24,069 nt of DNA, taken from assembly GCA_900549005.1 (NCBI GenBank), contig URMT01000017.1, positions 1-24,069 of the forward strand. The letters run 5' to 3'. This DNA is from an uncultured Eubacteriales bacterium. GTDB taxonomy: Bacteria; Bacillota; Clostridia; Christensenellales; Borkfalkiaceae. The notes under the pieces are model-generated. The model saw only the letters and a program-made list of their open reading frames with translations. It ran no database searches and was not told the origin of the DNA. How positions within the stretch are numbered: the stretch's first letter is position 1; each line of letters begins with the position of its first letter. Of the stretch, positions 1 to 7,631 are shown piece by piece. The translations under genes were made by a program, and so were the position numbers.

Positions 1-103
1 CCGAGCGGTGACCGAGCGCGGCGGCTACTTCACCGCACGCCGCGCGAGAAGGCCCCTAAAAATCACGAAAATTTCCGCACTCGGCCAGGGCGGAAATTTT
101 GTG
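1..103 (-). repeat. Modular intergenic repeat, copy A (cut by window edge)
   Basis: Read on the minus strand from 103 towards 1. It opens with a hairpin closed by CAC/GTG (64-78 with 90-103, one bulged G), then ATTTTTAGGGG and CCTTCTCG. Next comes a head hairpin with an 8-bp stem (38-45 paired with 16-23) and a 14-nt loop, and then the box CTCGGTCACCGC (16-5). The stretch CTCGCGCGGCGTGCGGT is identical to copy B at 3781-3797. The CTCGGTCACCGC box is identical to copy C at 24009-24020. The element continues past the left edge. Function unknown. Confidence 0.7.
57..103 (-). terminator. Probable intrinsic terminator after smc
   Basis: Eight bases after the smc stop codon the minus strand forms an 11-bp stem (AAAATTTCCGC type) with an 11-nt loop, extended by CAC/GTG around a bulge. 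The run ATTTTTA follows at 63-57. Position and T-run suit a Rho-independent terminator. The same hairpin is also the first module of repeat copy A, so it may serve both roles. Confidence 0.55.
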
Positions 104-110
104 AACCCAT

Positions 111-3100
111 TCACATCACAGTATCGCCGCCCAGGCGCGCCTCTACCTCAGAAAGTTTTACGGAAACTATCTTGGATACGCCCTTTTCTTCCATCGTCAC
201 GCCGAAAAGCGTATCGGCGTTTTCCATCGTCGGCTTGCGGTGGGTGATTACTATGAACTGCGTTTCGGTAGAGAACTTTTTGAGGTACTTTGCATACCTG
301 CCTACGTTGGCCTCGTCGAGGGCGGCCTCGATTTCGTCGAGCACGCAGAAGGGCATAGGGCGCATACCTATTATGGCAAACAGTATGGCTATCGCCGTGA
401 GCGCGCGCTCGCCGCCCGAAAGCAGGGATATTTTGGTGAGCTTTTTGCCGGGAGGGCACGCGACAATCTCTACGCCCGCGTCGAGCGGGTCTTCGCAGTC
501 GGTGTAGTCGAGTTCAAGCTCTGCCCTGCCGCCGCCGAACAGCTCTTTGAAGGTCTGTTTGAAGTTTTCGTTTATCTTTGAGAAGCCGTCGTTGAAGATA
601 TTGAGCATCTCCTGCCTTATTTCGTCGAGGGCGACGTTCAAATCGTCTATCGCCTTCTCCATATCGGCCTTGTCGGAGGCCATCTTGTCGTAGCGCTCCT
701 TAACCTCTTTATACTCGGCGACAGCGTTGGGGTTTATCGCGCCCAGCATTGTTATCTGCCTCTTTAACGAGGTGACCTGCGAGGCGGCGCCCTCTATCTC
801 GAAATCGTCCGTCTTGTATTTTAGGCAGCCGTCGTAGTCCTCGCCGTACTCGTCCATAATGCGCTGCTGCATATTTTCGAGGTCGGCGTCGAGCTTGGTA
901 AGCGCTATCTGCTGGCTGCTTACCCTGTCTTTTAGCTCCTGTATGCTCTTGTGCAAATCGAGGCGCTCTATATCTATCTGCTTTATGCGCTCGTTGAGCG
1001 CGGTCTTGTTTTCGGTAGTCTGTTTGAGCTTTCCGCGCAGGTCGTCCACCACCGCCTGTTCCTCTGCGGTGAGGGCGGAGTGTTCTGCCTGGCGGTTGAG
1101 CTCTTCGAGCTCGCGCTCGATATCGGGTATGGCGGCGCGGGTTGAGGCTATGCGCTTTATAAGGTCCTCTTTCTCGCCGCGCAGTCTTTCGGCATTTTCC
1201 TTGCCAGACTTCACCGCCGCTTCGAGCGAGGCCTTTTCAACGCGCGAAGAATTTAGCTCTTCCAGCTTTTCGTCGCGCCGCTTTGAAAGGGCGTCGTACT
1301 GCGTGGTTATATTCTCTATGGCGGAGGAAGCCTCGGTAGAGCGCTCGTTCAAATCGCTGGCGCCGCGGGTGGTCTCGCTGTATTTGTCGTCGAGGGCGGC
1401 AAGGCGCGAACGAATCATATCGGCCGTCTGGGCGTAGACCGTCAGCCTGCTCTCTTCGGACGAAAGCTGCTTTATAAGGCTCTCTGAAAGCTGTTCGTTT
1501 GCGGCAAGCTCTGTGCGCGAGGACTGGAAGCGTCCGCGCAATTCTTCAAGCTCGGCGCTGCATTTTTCAAGCTCGGCGCGCGCCTTTTCGCCCATATTTT
1601 CGGCGCGGGTGAGCGCGGCCTTTTTATCTGCAATCGATTCCTCTATCTCTTTGATTCGGCGCTCGTTGGCAAGCAGGTTGCCCGCGTTATCTTTGCGCGA
1701 ACCGCCCGTCATCGAACCCGAACTGTTTATAACGTCGCCGTCGAGGGTGACTATCTTGAATGCGCGGGGATATCTGCGCGCTATCTGCGTGGCGCTCTCT
1801 ATATCGTCGCACACGAGCGTGTTGCCGAGGAGATAGCGTATTACGTTATCGAACTTCTTGTCGTATTCCACGAGGTCTACGGCAAAGCCGATGGCGCCCT
1901 TTTCCTTTATGGCCGAGCGGATGGAAGGCCCCTCGGTGCGGGGCGCGAGCGCCTCTACGGGCAGGAAGGTGACCTGGCCGCCGCGGGTGCGCTTCAAGTG
2001 TTCGATGAGGAACTTGGCGTCGTCGCGGGTGCGCGTGACTACGTTCTGCATCGCGCCGCCGAAGGCAGTCTCTATCGCCACTTCATAGTCGCCGGAAGTT
2101 GTGACGATGTCGGCAATCATACCCTGGATTTTTGAGGATATTTCGGGGTACGCCTTGGCGTCGGTCATAAGACGGCGCACCGAATATATGTAACCTTCGA
2201 ACCTGTCGCGCAGGGCCTTTACCGTGGCGAGGCTGTCGTTTAAACTTGCTATCTGCGAGCGGGCGTCGTAGGCGCGCCTGGTGCAGGAACTTATATTTTC
2301 TTCGCACGTGCGCACGGCGGCGGTTGCCCTTTCCATAGTTTCCGTTTCGGAACTTAAAAACGCCGTAAGTTCGCCGTGCTTTGCAATGCTTGCGTCATAT
2401 TCGGCCTTGTAGCCGTCGCGCAGAGCGGTGATTTCTGCAAGGGTGCCCTCAACTTCCGAAAGGCGCTCGTTCAAAAGCTCCCTCTGCGCCTCTATCGAAC
2501 CCATATTCTTGTTGAGGTCGGAAAGGTCGCGGAAGGTATCCATAACCTTCTTTCTGTTTTCGTCGGTCATAGCCTCGAACTGGCCTATCTCGGCGGAAAT
2601 GGAGGCAAGCTCCTCCTCTGCGGCGCGGCAGGCGGCGGCGAGCTTTTCGGCGCGCTCGGTATTTTTGGCGTTATAGTCCTCGGCGCGGCGTATTTCGCGC
2701 TCTATTTCGTCGATTCGCTGGGACGAGAAGGTTATGTCCTCCTGCGCGGCGCGCAGTTTTTCCTTTACGGAATTGGCCTTTTCCTGCAACACCTTGCCTT
2801 CGCCCGTCTTTTCCTTTATGCCCACCGTGTAGCGCAGTATGCGTTCGTTGAGTTCGGCGAGCTCGTCGTCGGCGCCGTTTACGCCGTCGCGGCACCTTTC
2901 GTACTCTTCGAGCACGTCCTGCGAACGCTTTGTCAGCCTTTCGATTTCGGCGGAGAAAGCCTCTATCTTGTCGGTTATCTTCTTTTTGCGCTCGGCGCTG
3001 GTATCGTGATGGTATATGTATGAATTTATCTCCAACGTGCGCAGTCTGCCGTAGAGTTCTTCGTACTTTATCGCGCTTTCGGCGGCCTTTTCGGCGGGAC

Positions 3101-3710
3101 CGAGCTGGCGCTCGACTTCGTGCATACGCTGTAAGAATACGTAGAGGTTGTCGCGCGCGGCGGCAAGTTTGCGCTCGGCGTCGGCCTTCCTCTCCTTATA
3201 TATGGATATGCCCGTGGCCTCTTCGAAGATGGAGCGCCTGTCCTCGGGCTTGGCGTTCATTATCATCTCTATTCGGCCCTGGCCGATAATCGAGTAGCCC
3301 TCTTTTGCCGCGCCCGCGCCGTGCAAAAGCGCCGTCAGCACCTTCATTCGGGAGGGCTGGCGGTTTAAAAGGTATTCGCTGTCGCCGTTGCGGTACAGGC
3401 GGCGGGTCATCTCTACCTCGTCGCAGTCGATGTCGAATATGCGGGAGGTGTTGTCGAACGAGAGCGTTACCTCGCAGAACGACGTGGGGCGGCGCTTTTC
3501 GGTGCCGTTGAAAATTACGTCGAGCATCTGCGAGCCGCGCATCATCTTTGCCGACTGTTCGCCCAGAACCCAGCGTATGGCGTCGGCAACGTTAGACTTG
3601 CCGCAGCCGTTGGGGCCGACTATGCAGGTTACGCCGTCGGTGAACGGAATAACCGTTTTGTCGGCGAACGATTTGAACCCGACAAGTTCGATTTGTTTGA
3701 AAGTAACCAT
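111..3710 (-). CDS. smc: Chromosome segregation/condensation ATPase SMC
   Basis: Structural maintenance of chromosomes protein, core of the SMC-ScpAB condensin that organises and segregates the nucleoid. The 1199 residues are full length for bacterial SMC. The N-terminal head has Walker A GPNGCGKS at residues 32-39 and a Q-loop region (YSIIGQGRIEMI). Two long coiled-coil arms flank a Gly-rich hinge around residues 520-670. The C-terminal head carries the ABC signature LSGGERA near 1097 and Walker B CVLDE near 1122. The ATG has a good SD (GAGAGG) about 8 bases upstream. It is the last gene of plsX-rnc-smc but sits 291 bp from rnc, behind a gap of repeats and hairpins, so its expression may be partly uncoupled. 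It is bracketed by inverted copies of repeats A and B. No frameshift or missing motif was seen. Confidence 0.97.
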   Translation of the reverse strand: MVTFKQIELVGFKSFADKTVIPFTDGVTCIVGPNGCGKSNVADAIRWVLGEQSAKMMRGSQMLDVIFNGTEKRRPTSFCEVTLSFDNTSRIFDIDCDEVEMTRRLYRNGDSEYLLNRQPSRMKVLTALLHGAGAAKEGYSIIGQGRIEMIMNAKPEDRRSIFEEATGISIYKERKADAERKLAAARDNLYVFLQRMHEVERQLGPAEKAAESAIKYEELYGRLRTLEINSYIYHHDTSAERKKKITDKIEAFSAEIERLTKRSQDVLEEYERCRDGVNGADDELAELNERILRYTVGIKEKTGEGKVLQEKANSVKEKLRAAQEDITFSSQRIDEIEREIRRAEDYNAKNTERAEKLAAACRAAEEELASISAEIGQFEAMTDENRKKVMDTFRDLSDLNKNMGSIEAQRELLNERLSEVEGTLAEITALRDGYKAEYDASIAKHGELTAFLSSETETMERATAAVRTCEENISSCTRRAYDARSQIASLNDSLATVKALRDRFEGYIYSVRRLMTDAKAYPEISSKIQGMIADIVTTSGDYEVAIETAFGGAMQNVVTRTRDDAKFLIEHLKRTRGGQVTFLPVEALAPRTEGPSIRSAIKEKGAIGFAVDLVEYDKKFDNVIRYLLGNTLVCDDIESATQIARRYPRAFKIVTLDGDVINSSGSMTGGSRKDNAGNLLANERRIKEIEESIADKKAALTRAENMGEKARAELEKCSAELEELRGRFQSSRTELAANEQLSESLIKQLSSEESRLTVYAQTADMIRSRLAALDDKYSETTRGASDLNERSTEASSAIENITTQYDALSKRRDEKLEELNSSRVEKASLEAAVKSGKENAERLRGEKEDLIKRIASTRAAIPDIERELEELNRQAEHSALTAEEQAVVDDLRGKLKQTTENKTALNERIKQIDIERLDLHKSIQELKDRVSSQQIALTKLDADLENMQQRIMDEYGEDYDGCLKYKTDDFEIEGAASQVTSLKRQITMLGAINPNAVAEYKEVKERYDKMASDKADMEKAIDDLNVALDEIRQEMLNIFNDGFSKINENFKQTFKELFGGGRAELELDYTDCEDPLDAGVEIVACPPGKKLTKISLLSGGERALTAIAILFAIIGMRPMPFCVLDEIEAALDEANVGRYAKYLKKFSTETQFIVITHRKPTMENADTLFGVTMEEKGVSKIVSVKLSEVEARLGGDTVM

Positions 3711-3726
3711 AAAGAAAACCTCTCAC

Positions 3727-3758
3727 GCAAAATCTTTGCCGCGGGGCAAAGATTTTGC
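3727..3758. repeat. Perfect 14-bp hairpin just upstream of smc ribosome site
   Basis: GCAAAATCTTTGCC (3727-3740) pairs perfectly with GGCAAAGATTTTGC (3745-3758) around the loop GCGG. On the smc-coding strand it ends a few bases before the SD sequence, so it would sit in any mRNA reading from rnc into smc. It could act as an RNA processing site (rnc is the preceding gene), an mRNA stabiliser, or simply the first module of repeat B. No long T-run follows it on the minus strand, so it is not a clear terminator. Confidence 0.7.
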
Positions 3759-3861
3759 CGTGATTTTGAGAAACTAGGGTCTCGCGCGGCGTGCGGTATG
3801 TAAACCGCCGCGTTCTGCCGTTTCCCTCCGGGAGCCTCGGCAGATAAATCTCAACCGCAAC

Positions 3862-3951
3862 GTTGCCGCAAGGCAACTTATCTCGCGCGGCTTGCCGCGC
3901 TCATCACTTATCGCGTTGCCGCAAGGCAACTCATCTCGCCGCAAAAGCGGC
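3862..3951. repeat. Array of four short hairpins with TCATCTC-like linkers
   Basis: Hairpins are GTTGCC-gcaa-GGCAAC (3862-3877), GCGCGGC-tt-GCCGCGC (3885-3900), GTTGCC-gcaa-GGCAAC again (3915-3930) and GCCGC-aaaa-GCGGC (3938-3951). Linkers are TTATCTC, TCATCAC+TTATCGC and TCATCTC. The 24-base unit at 3861-3884 recurs at 3914-3937 with one mismatch. On the minus strand the linkers read GNGATRAG. Repeat copy C shows the same hairpin-then-TCATCTC order at 24019-24049. Confidence 0.75.
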
Positions 3952-4001
3952 ATAAAATGCAGGTATTTGCCACATATATGCAGGGCAATTGAATTTATCC
4001 T

Positions 4002-4637
4002 TTAACCCCTCAACTCTTGAAGGGCGCATTTTGCGGCCGACTTTTCGGCAGCGCTCTTGCTTTTGCCGCTGCCCGTAAAGCTCTTTCCGCACACCACAAC
4101 GTGGCTTACAAACTGCGGTTCGTTTTCCGTTCCGCCGCTGCGCGAAGTGGAATAGCGGGGAAGCTGTTCGCCGCGCGCCTGCGCGTACTCCTGCAACTCG
4201 CCCTTATAGTTTTCGCCCGCTATAAGGTGGGCGGCAAGCATTGTGCGCCTTACAAAACTTTCCGCTTCGGCATAGCCGCCGTCGGCGAATATCGCGCCCG
4301 CAACCGCCTCGTATACGGATGAAAGCGCCTTTTCGCCCGCGTCGGGCACGCCCTTTATCATAAAATCGGGCAGCCCCAGCGAGGCGGAAACTTTTTTGAG
4401 CGGCGCGTGCGACACAAGCTGTTGCCTGCGCGCGGTCATTTCACCCTCGGTGCCGCCCGCCTCGTAAAGGGCGCGCGTCACGGCGAGCTGTATCACCGAA
4501 TCGCCCAAAAATTCCAGCTCCTCGTAATTTTCTTTGCGCGAAGCCGAAGAATGGGTGAGGGCGCGCTTTAAAAGCCCTTTATCTTTAAATTTGTAACCTA
4601 GCCTGCGCTCCAACTGCGCAAAATCCGTACCCGCCAC
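4002..4637 (-). CDS. rnc: Ribonuclease III
   Basis: Endoribonuclease that cuts double-stranded RNA, for example in rRNA precursors. The 211 residues hold an N-terminal RNase III domain (about 5-140) and a C-terminal dsRNA-binding domain (about 147-209, ending in a typical AAEKSAAKCALQEL helix). The signature ELEFLGDS at 40-47 keeps the Glu, Glu and Asp expected there. In the second acidic motif, usually ADxxEA, this protein has LSSVYEA (105-111): Ser-107 replaces the Asp that corresponds to E. coli Asp114, while Glu-110 is kept. The start is GTG at 4637, one base after the plsX stop, with SD GAGG inside the plsX 3' end 6 bases upstream, so the two are probably translationally coupled. The length is slightly short for the family. 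The domain call is firm; the effect of the substitution is unknown. Confidence 0.95.
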   Translation of the reverse strand: MAGTDFAQLERRLGYKFKDKGLLKRALTHSSASRKENYEELEFLGDSVIQLAVTRALYEAGGTEGEMTARRQQLVSHAPLKKVSASLGLPDFMIKGVPDAGEKALSSVYEAVAGAIFADGGYAEAESFVRRTMLAAHLIAGENYKGELQEYAQARGEQLPRYSTSRSGGTENEPQFVSHVVVCGKSFTGSGKSKSAAEKSAAKCALQELRG

Positions 4638-4638
4638 T

Positions 4639-5670
4639 TTATTCCTCTTCGGGAACGAGGTTAGCCCAGTCCACTTTTGAAAGCATATCCTCCACCTTCC
4701 CTATAAGGTTGCCGCGGTGTATGTTGGCGGCACTTTCGACGGCCGCCGTAATGGTCTTTGCCTTAGACGAGCCGTGGCTCTTTATAACTACTTTTTTGAC
4801 GCCGAGAAGGAGCGCTCCTCCCACGGCCTCGAAGTCGAGGCGGGCGCGCATACGCTTGAAACCCTTCATCAATAACAGGCTGCCTATCTTTGTGGAGAGC
4901 GAGCTGGTGGCCTCTTTTTTGAGCAGAGAAAGTATGAGCTTGCCGCAGCCTTCGATAGATTTGAGCGCGATATTGCCCGAAAAGCCGTCGCATACGGCAA
5001 CGTCGACGTCGCCTATCATTATGTCGCGCCCCTCTATATTGCCCGCAAAGTTGATTACGTCCATCTTGCCGAGCAGTTTATAGGTCTGCTGGTGAAGGGG
5101 GTCGCCCTTGTGCTCCTCCGTGCCGTTGTTCAAAAGGCCGACTTTGGGATTTTCTATGCCGAAGCCCGCCTTTGCGTAGGCAGACGCGAGCACGGCGAAC
5201 TGGCAGAGCATAGAGGGCTTGCACTCGGCGTTGGCGCCGCAGTCGCAAAGAAGGGTGTAGCCGCCGTGTATGTTGGGTATAGCGGGGCAGAGAGCGGGGC
5301 GCTTTATGCCGCGTATTCTGCCAAGAATGAGCTGGCCGCCCGCAATTGCCGCACCCGTCGAACCCGCCGTAACGAATCCCGCAATGTCGTCTTCCGCTTT
5401 GAGCGCGCGGAAGGCCTTTACCATCGAAGATTCCTTCTTGCGAATGGCCTCGGTGGGAATGTCGTTCATATCGATGACGTCGCGACAATCCATAATCTCT
5501 ATGCGCGAGGAGTCGTAAGAATATTTTTTAAGCTCTTCCTCTATCACCTCTTTTTTGCCTGCGAGGATGATATAGATTTCCTTGTCGGATGAAAGAGCTT
5601 TGACCGCGCCCTCTACGGGAGCGGCGGGAGCGTTGTCGCCGCCCATTGCGTCAACAATAATTTTAATCAT
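4639..5670 (-). CDS. plsX: Phosphate acyltransferase PlsX
   Basis: PlsX makes acyl-phosphate from acyl-ACP, the first step of the PlsX-PlsY route to phosphatidic acid; it is a peripheral membrane enzyme. The 343 residues match the family length. The start IIVDAMGGDNAP is the classic PlsX N-terminus. Further family stretches are TAGSTGA near 102-108, the NNGTE motif near 180, and a Gly-rich C-terminal part (VGGALLLGV). The ATG at 5670 has only a weak SD (ACGG). plsX often precedes fab genes, acpP, rnc and smc; here rnc follows directly with no acpP between, and no rpmF or yceD lies upstream. It is probably the first gene of the plsX-rnc-smc unit. Confidence 0.96.
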   Translation of the reverse strand: MIKIIVDAMGGDNAPAAPVEGAVKALSSDKEIYIILAGKKEVIEEELKKYSYDSSRIEIMDCRDVIDMNDIPTEAIRKKESSMVKAFRALKAEDDIAGFVTAGSTGAAIAGGQLILGRIRGIKRPALCPAIPNIHGGYTLLCDCGANAECKPSMLCQFAVLASAYAKAGFGIENPKVGLLNNGTEEHKGDPLHQQTYKLLGKMDVINFAGNIEGRDIMIGDVDVAVCDGFSGNIALKSIEGCGKLILSLLKKEATSSLSTKIGSLLLMKGFKRMRARLDFEAVGGALLLGVKKVVIKSHGSSKAKTITAAVESAANIHRGNLIGKVEDMLSKVDWANLVPEEE

Positions 5671-5694
5671 AAATTTTACCGTAATTTTTTATTT

Positions 5695-5719
5695 GAATGT
5701 TCTGAGGTTTTGCACATTC
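5695..5719. promoter_or_regulatory. Dyad GAATGT-N13-ACATTC upstream of plsX
   Basis: GAATGT (5695-5700) and ACATTC (5714-5719) form a dyad 25-50 bases upstream of the plsX ATG, with extra A/T symmetry outside (TTT/AAA). It could be an operator or an mRNA leader stem. It does not match the FapR operator consensus known for plsX in Bacillus. Confidence 0.3.
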
Positions 5720-5731
5720 GAAAATATTTTT

Positions 5732-5893
5732 ATGTCATTTCGACTAAGTGACCAAAGGGAACGCACGGAGAAATCTCGGCAATATTTTTAATTTGAGATT
5801 TCTCCACTCCACTCACTTTGTTCGTTTCGGTCGTAAGGAGCAAAGCGACTTTAATTGCGATTGCTACCGTTAGGTCAATCGCGTCAATGACAA
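5732..5893. repeat. MITE-like imperfect inverted repeat element
   Basis: The left end TGTCATTTCGACTAAGTGAC runs to GGAGAAATCTC (5767-5777). After a 17-nt A/T-rich spacer the right arm starts with GAGATTTCTCC (5795-5805), a perfect 11-bp match, and continues with weaker symmetry to TTCGGTCG near 5833. A separate hairpin, GCGATTG/CAATCGC, lies inside the right part (about 5857-5883), and GTCAATGACA at 5884-5893 resembles the mirror of the left end TGTCATTT. The layout suits a small non-autonomous palindromic element; no transposase is nearby. Confidence 0.55.
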
Positions 5894-5988
5894 TATACAA
5901 CACGCTCATTACGGGTTCAGAGAAGCAAGCAAGACAAGGCGAACGCGGATTTGTCCGCAGGGAGCGTAATTACGCCCACCACAGCACT

Positions 5989-6071
5989 CGCCAAAAAGAT
6001 TTTGCAAAAAGATTTTTGGCGAAGAGGAGGCGCCGCCTCAACAGTCACGGCAACCGCGCCTCGCGCGGTTG
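5989..6071. repeat. Hairpin pair, possible diverged relative of repeats A-C
   Basis: CGCCAAAAA (5989-5997) pairs with TTTTTGGCG (6013-6021) around an internal AAAAAGATTTT direct repeat. Then come the compact palindrome GAGGCG-c-CGCCTC (6027-6039), the box GTCACGGCAA, and a 9-bp hairpin CAACCGCGC-ctc-GCGCGGTTG (6051-6071). The order (AAAGATTTT hairpin, GC palindrome, GTCACnGCAA, hairpin) resembles repeats B and C, but the shared AGGG/TCTCG head box is missing, so the relationship is only suggested. Confidence 0.4.
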
Positions 6072-6164
6072 TCTGCAAAATGCGGCGTGCGCCGACGATG
6101 TGACCAAGGCAAAACGCAAGTTCAACACAGTATTGCGCAGCTTATATGAAGCCGTACGGCGCTC

Positions 6165-7544
6165 TTAATATTCCAGATTACCAACAGTACGCGGAAAGGG
6201 AATAACATCGCGTATATTCGACACGCCCGTTAAATACATAATGAGCCTTTCAAAACCCAGACCGAAACCGGAATGAACACAGCCGCCGTAGCGCCTTAAA
6301 TCGGTGTAAAATTCGTAGTCGGCGGCGTTCAGACCGCACTCCTTCATACGCTCTTCCAAAACGTCCAGCCTCTCTTCCCTCTGACTTCCGCCGATGAGTT
6401 CGCCTATGCCGGGCACCAGAAGGTCGGCGGCGGCAACCGTCTTTTTATCGTCGTTGAGGCGCATATAGAACGCTTTTATGCCCTTGGGATAGTCGGTTAA
6501 GAACACGGGCTTTTTGTATACCGTTTCGGTGAGGTATCTTTCGTGCTCGCTTTGAAGGTCGCACCCCCACTCTACGGGATATTCAAACTTGTGGCCTTCG
6601 GATATGGCCTTTTTAAGTATTTCAATCGCCTCGGTATAAGAAAGGCGCACGAACTCGCCGCCCTTCAACGCCTCGAAGCGGTCTTTGAGCTCGGGGCATA
6701 CCCTTTCGGCGAGGAAGTCCACCTCGAACGCGCACGTTTCGTGCACGTATTCCGCCACCGACTTCACCATAGCTTCGGCGACGTCCATATCGCCCGCAAG
6801 GTCGCAGAATGCCATTTCGGGCTCAATCATCCAGAACTCGGCGGCGTGGCGCGCGGTGTTGGAATTTTCGGCGCGGAAGGTGGGGCCGAAGGTATATACG
6901 TTTGAAAACGCCATTGCGTAAGTTTCCACGTCGAGCTGGCCCGACACGGTGAGTGCGGCGCGCTTGCCGAAGAAATCTTTTGAAAGGTCGGTTTCGCCGG
7001 GCGCGAGGGTGGTTACCCTGAACATTGCGCCCGCGCCCTCGCAGTCGGAACCCGTGATTATGGGCGTGTGAACGTACACGAAGCCGCGCTCGTTGAAAAA
7101 TTTATGAATGGCGAAAGCCGCCTGCGAACGGATGCGGAACACCGCGCCGAACAGGTTTGTCCTGGGGCGGAGATGGGCAATCTCGCGCAGAAATTCGGGT
7201 GAGTGCCTCTTCTTCTGCAAGGGGTATGAAGGCAGCGAAGCGCCCTCTACTTTCACCTCTTCGGCGTGAAGCTCGAAGGGCTGGCGCATTTCGGGCGTAA
7301 GCACCACTTTGCCGCGCACGCGGAGGGCGGCGCCCACGCCGCAGTGCACTATGTTTTCGTAATCCGAAAGCACGGCCCTGTCCAGCACCACCTGGCAATT
7401 CTTCTGGCAGGAGCCGTCGTTGAGTTCTATAAATCCGAAGTTTTTGCCGTCGCGCACGGTGCGCGCCCAGCCGCATACTTCAACGCTTTTGCCGCCAAAA
7501 TCATCGGTTGCGGCGTACAGTTCTTTTACGTATGTTCTGTCCAT
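6165..7544 (-). CDS. asnS: Asparaginyl-tRNA synthetase
   Basis: Class IIb aminoacyl-tRNA synthetase that charges tRNA-Asn with asparagine. The 459 residues match AsnS. An N-terminal OB-fold anticodon-binding domain (about 18-105, with [17 protein letters not shown]) is followed by the class II catalytic core. TVSGQLDVE lies near residue 198, motif 2 ([18 protein letters not shown]) near 220-237, and motif 3 (GFGLGFERL) near 430. The TVSGQLDVE and RAENS context favours AsnS over AspS. The ATG at 7544 has SD AGAGG about 6 bases upstream. It has its own promoter (7632-7660) and is monocistronic as far as can be seen. The leader of about 80 bases is too short for a T-box. No clear terminator is visible after the stop. 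Confidence 0.96.
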   Translation of the reverse strand: MDRTYVKELYAATDDFGGKSVEVCGWARTVRDGKNFGFIELNDGSCQKNCQVVLDRAVLSDYENIVHCGVGAALRVRGKVVLTPEMRQPFELHAEEVKVEGASLPSYPLQKKRHSPEFLREIAHLRPRTNLFGAVFRIRSQAAFAIHKFFNERGFVYVHTPIITGSDCEGAGAMFRVTTLAPGETDLSKDFFGKRAALTVSGQLDVETYAMAFSNVYTFGPTFRAENSNTARHAAEFWMIEPEMAFCDLAGDMDVAEAMVKSVAEYVHETCAFEVDFLAERVCPELKDRFEALKGGEFVRLSYTEAIEILKKAISEGHKFEYPVEWGCDLQSEHERYLTETVYKKPVFLTDYPKGIKAFYMRLNDDKKTVAAADLLVPGIGELIGGSQREERLDVLEERMKECGLNAADYEFYTDLRRYGGCVHSGFGLGFERLIMYLTGVSNIRDVIPFPRTVGNLEY

Positions 7545-7631
7545 ATGCCCTCTTCAAATATAAGCCGCTCGCCGTATGCCGCAGGCCGCGCGGCCCCGCA
7601 CAGGCGCGGTAAAAAAATATATGCTCCATAT

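Larger units (their letters stand above)
3724..3951 (+). repeat. Modular intergenic repeat, copy B (most complete)
   Basis: It fills most of the 291-bp rnc-smc gap. Order on the plus strand: opening hairpin (stem 3727-3740 with 3745-3758, closed by CAC/GTG); linker with ATTTT and AGGGTCTCG (3776-3784); head hairpin (7-bp stem 3785-3791 with 3806-3812, loop 14 nt holding GGTATGTAAAC); a hairpin with stem TCTGCCG/CGGCAGA (3814-3820 with 3838-3844); then four short hairpins up to 3951. It shares modules with copy A (opening and head hairpins) and copy C (head hairpin and TCATCTC linker). It lies antisense to smc. Open frames through it look like read-through of repeats, not genes. Function unknown. 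Confidence 0.7.
5671..6164. other. 494-bp gap of inverted repeats, no credible gene
   Basis: This is the longest non-coding stretch in the window, between plsX and asnS. An open frame crosses most of it on the plus strand (5818-6168), but its Arg-rich, low-complexity translation, the absence of an SD and the dense palindromes argue against a gene. Contents from left to right are a dyad at 5695-5719, a long imperfect inverted repeat at 5732-5893, a 12-bp perfect palindrome GCGTAATTACGC at 5964-5975, and hairpins at 5989-6021 and 6051-6071. The promoter for plsX-rnc-smc should lie here on the minus strand, but I see no convincing -35/-10 pair. Confidence 0.7.

Noticed and set aside
3592..3876. 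94-residue minus-strand open frame entering smc
   Set aside because: It overlaps the real smc start in another frame and is made of repeat B sequence.
3862..3951. CRISPR array
   Set aside because: Repeats are short hairpins separated by 7-14 bases of conserved linker, not 25-35 base repeats with unique spacers, and no cas genes are present.
5818..6168. 116-residue plus-strand open frame
   Set aside because: No SD, Arg-rich low-complexity translation, and it runs through several palindromes; better explained as non-coding repeat DNA.
7545..7631. T-box riboswitch before asnS
   Set aside because: The predicted leader is only about 80 bases and lacks the AGGGTGGNACCGCG T-box sequence.
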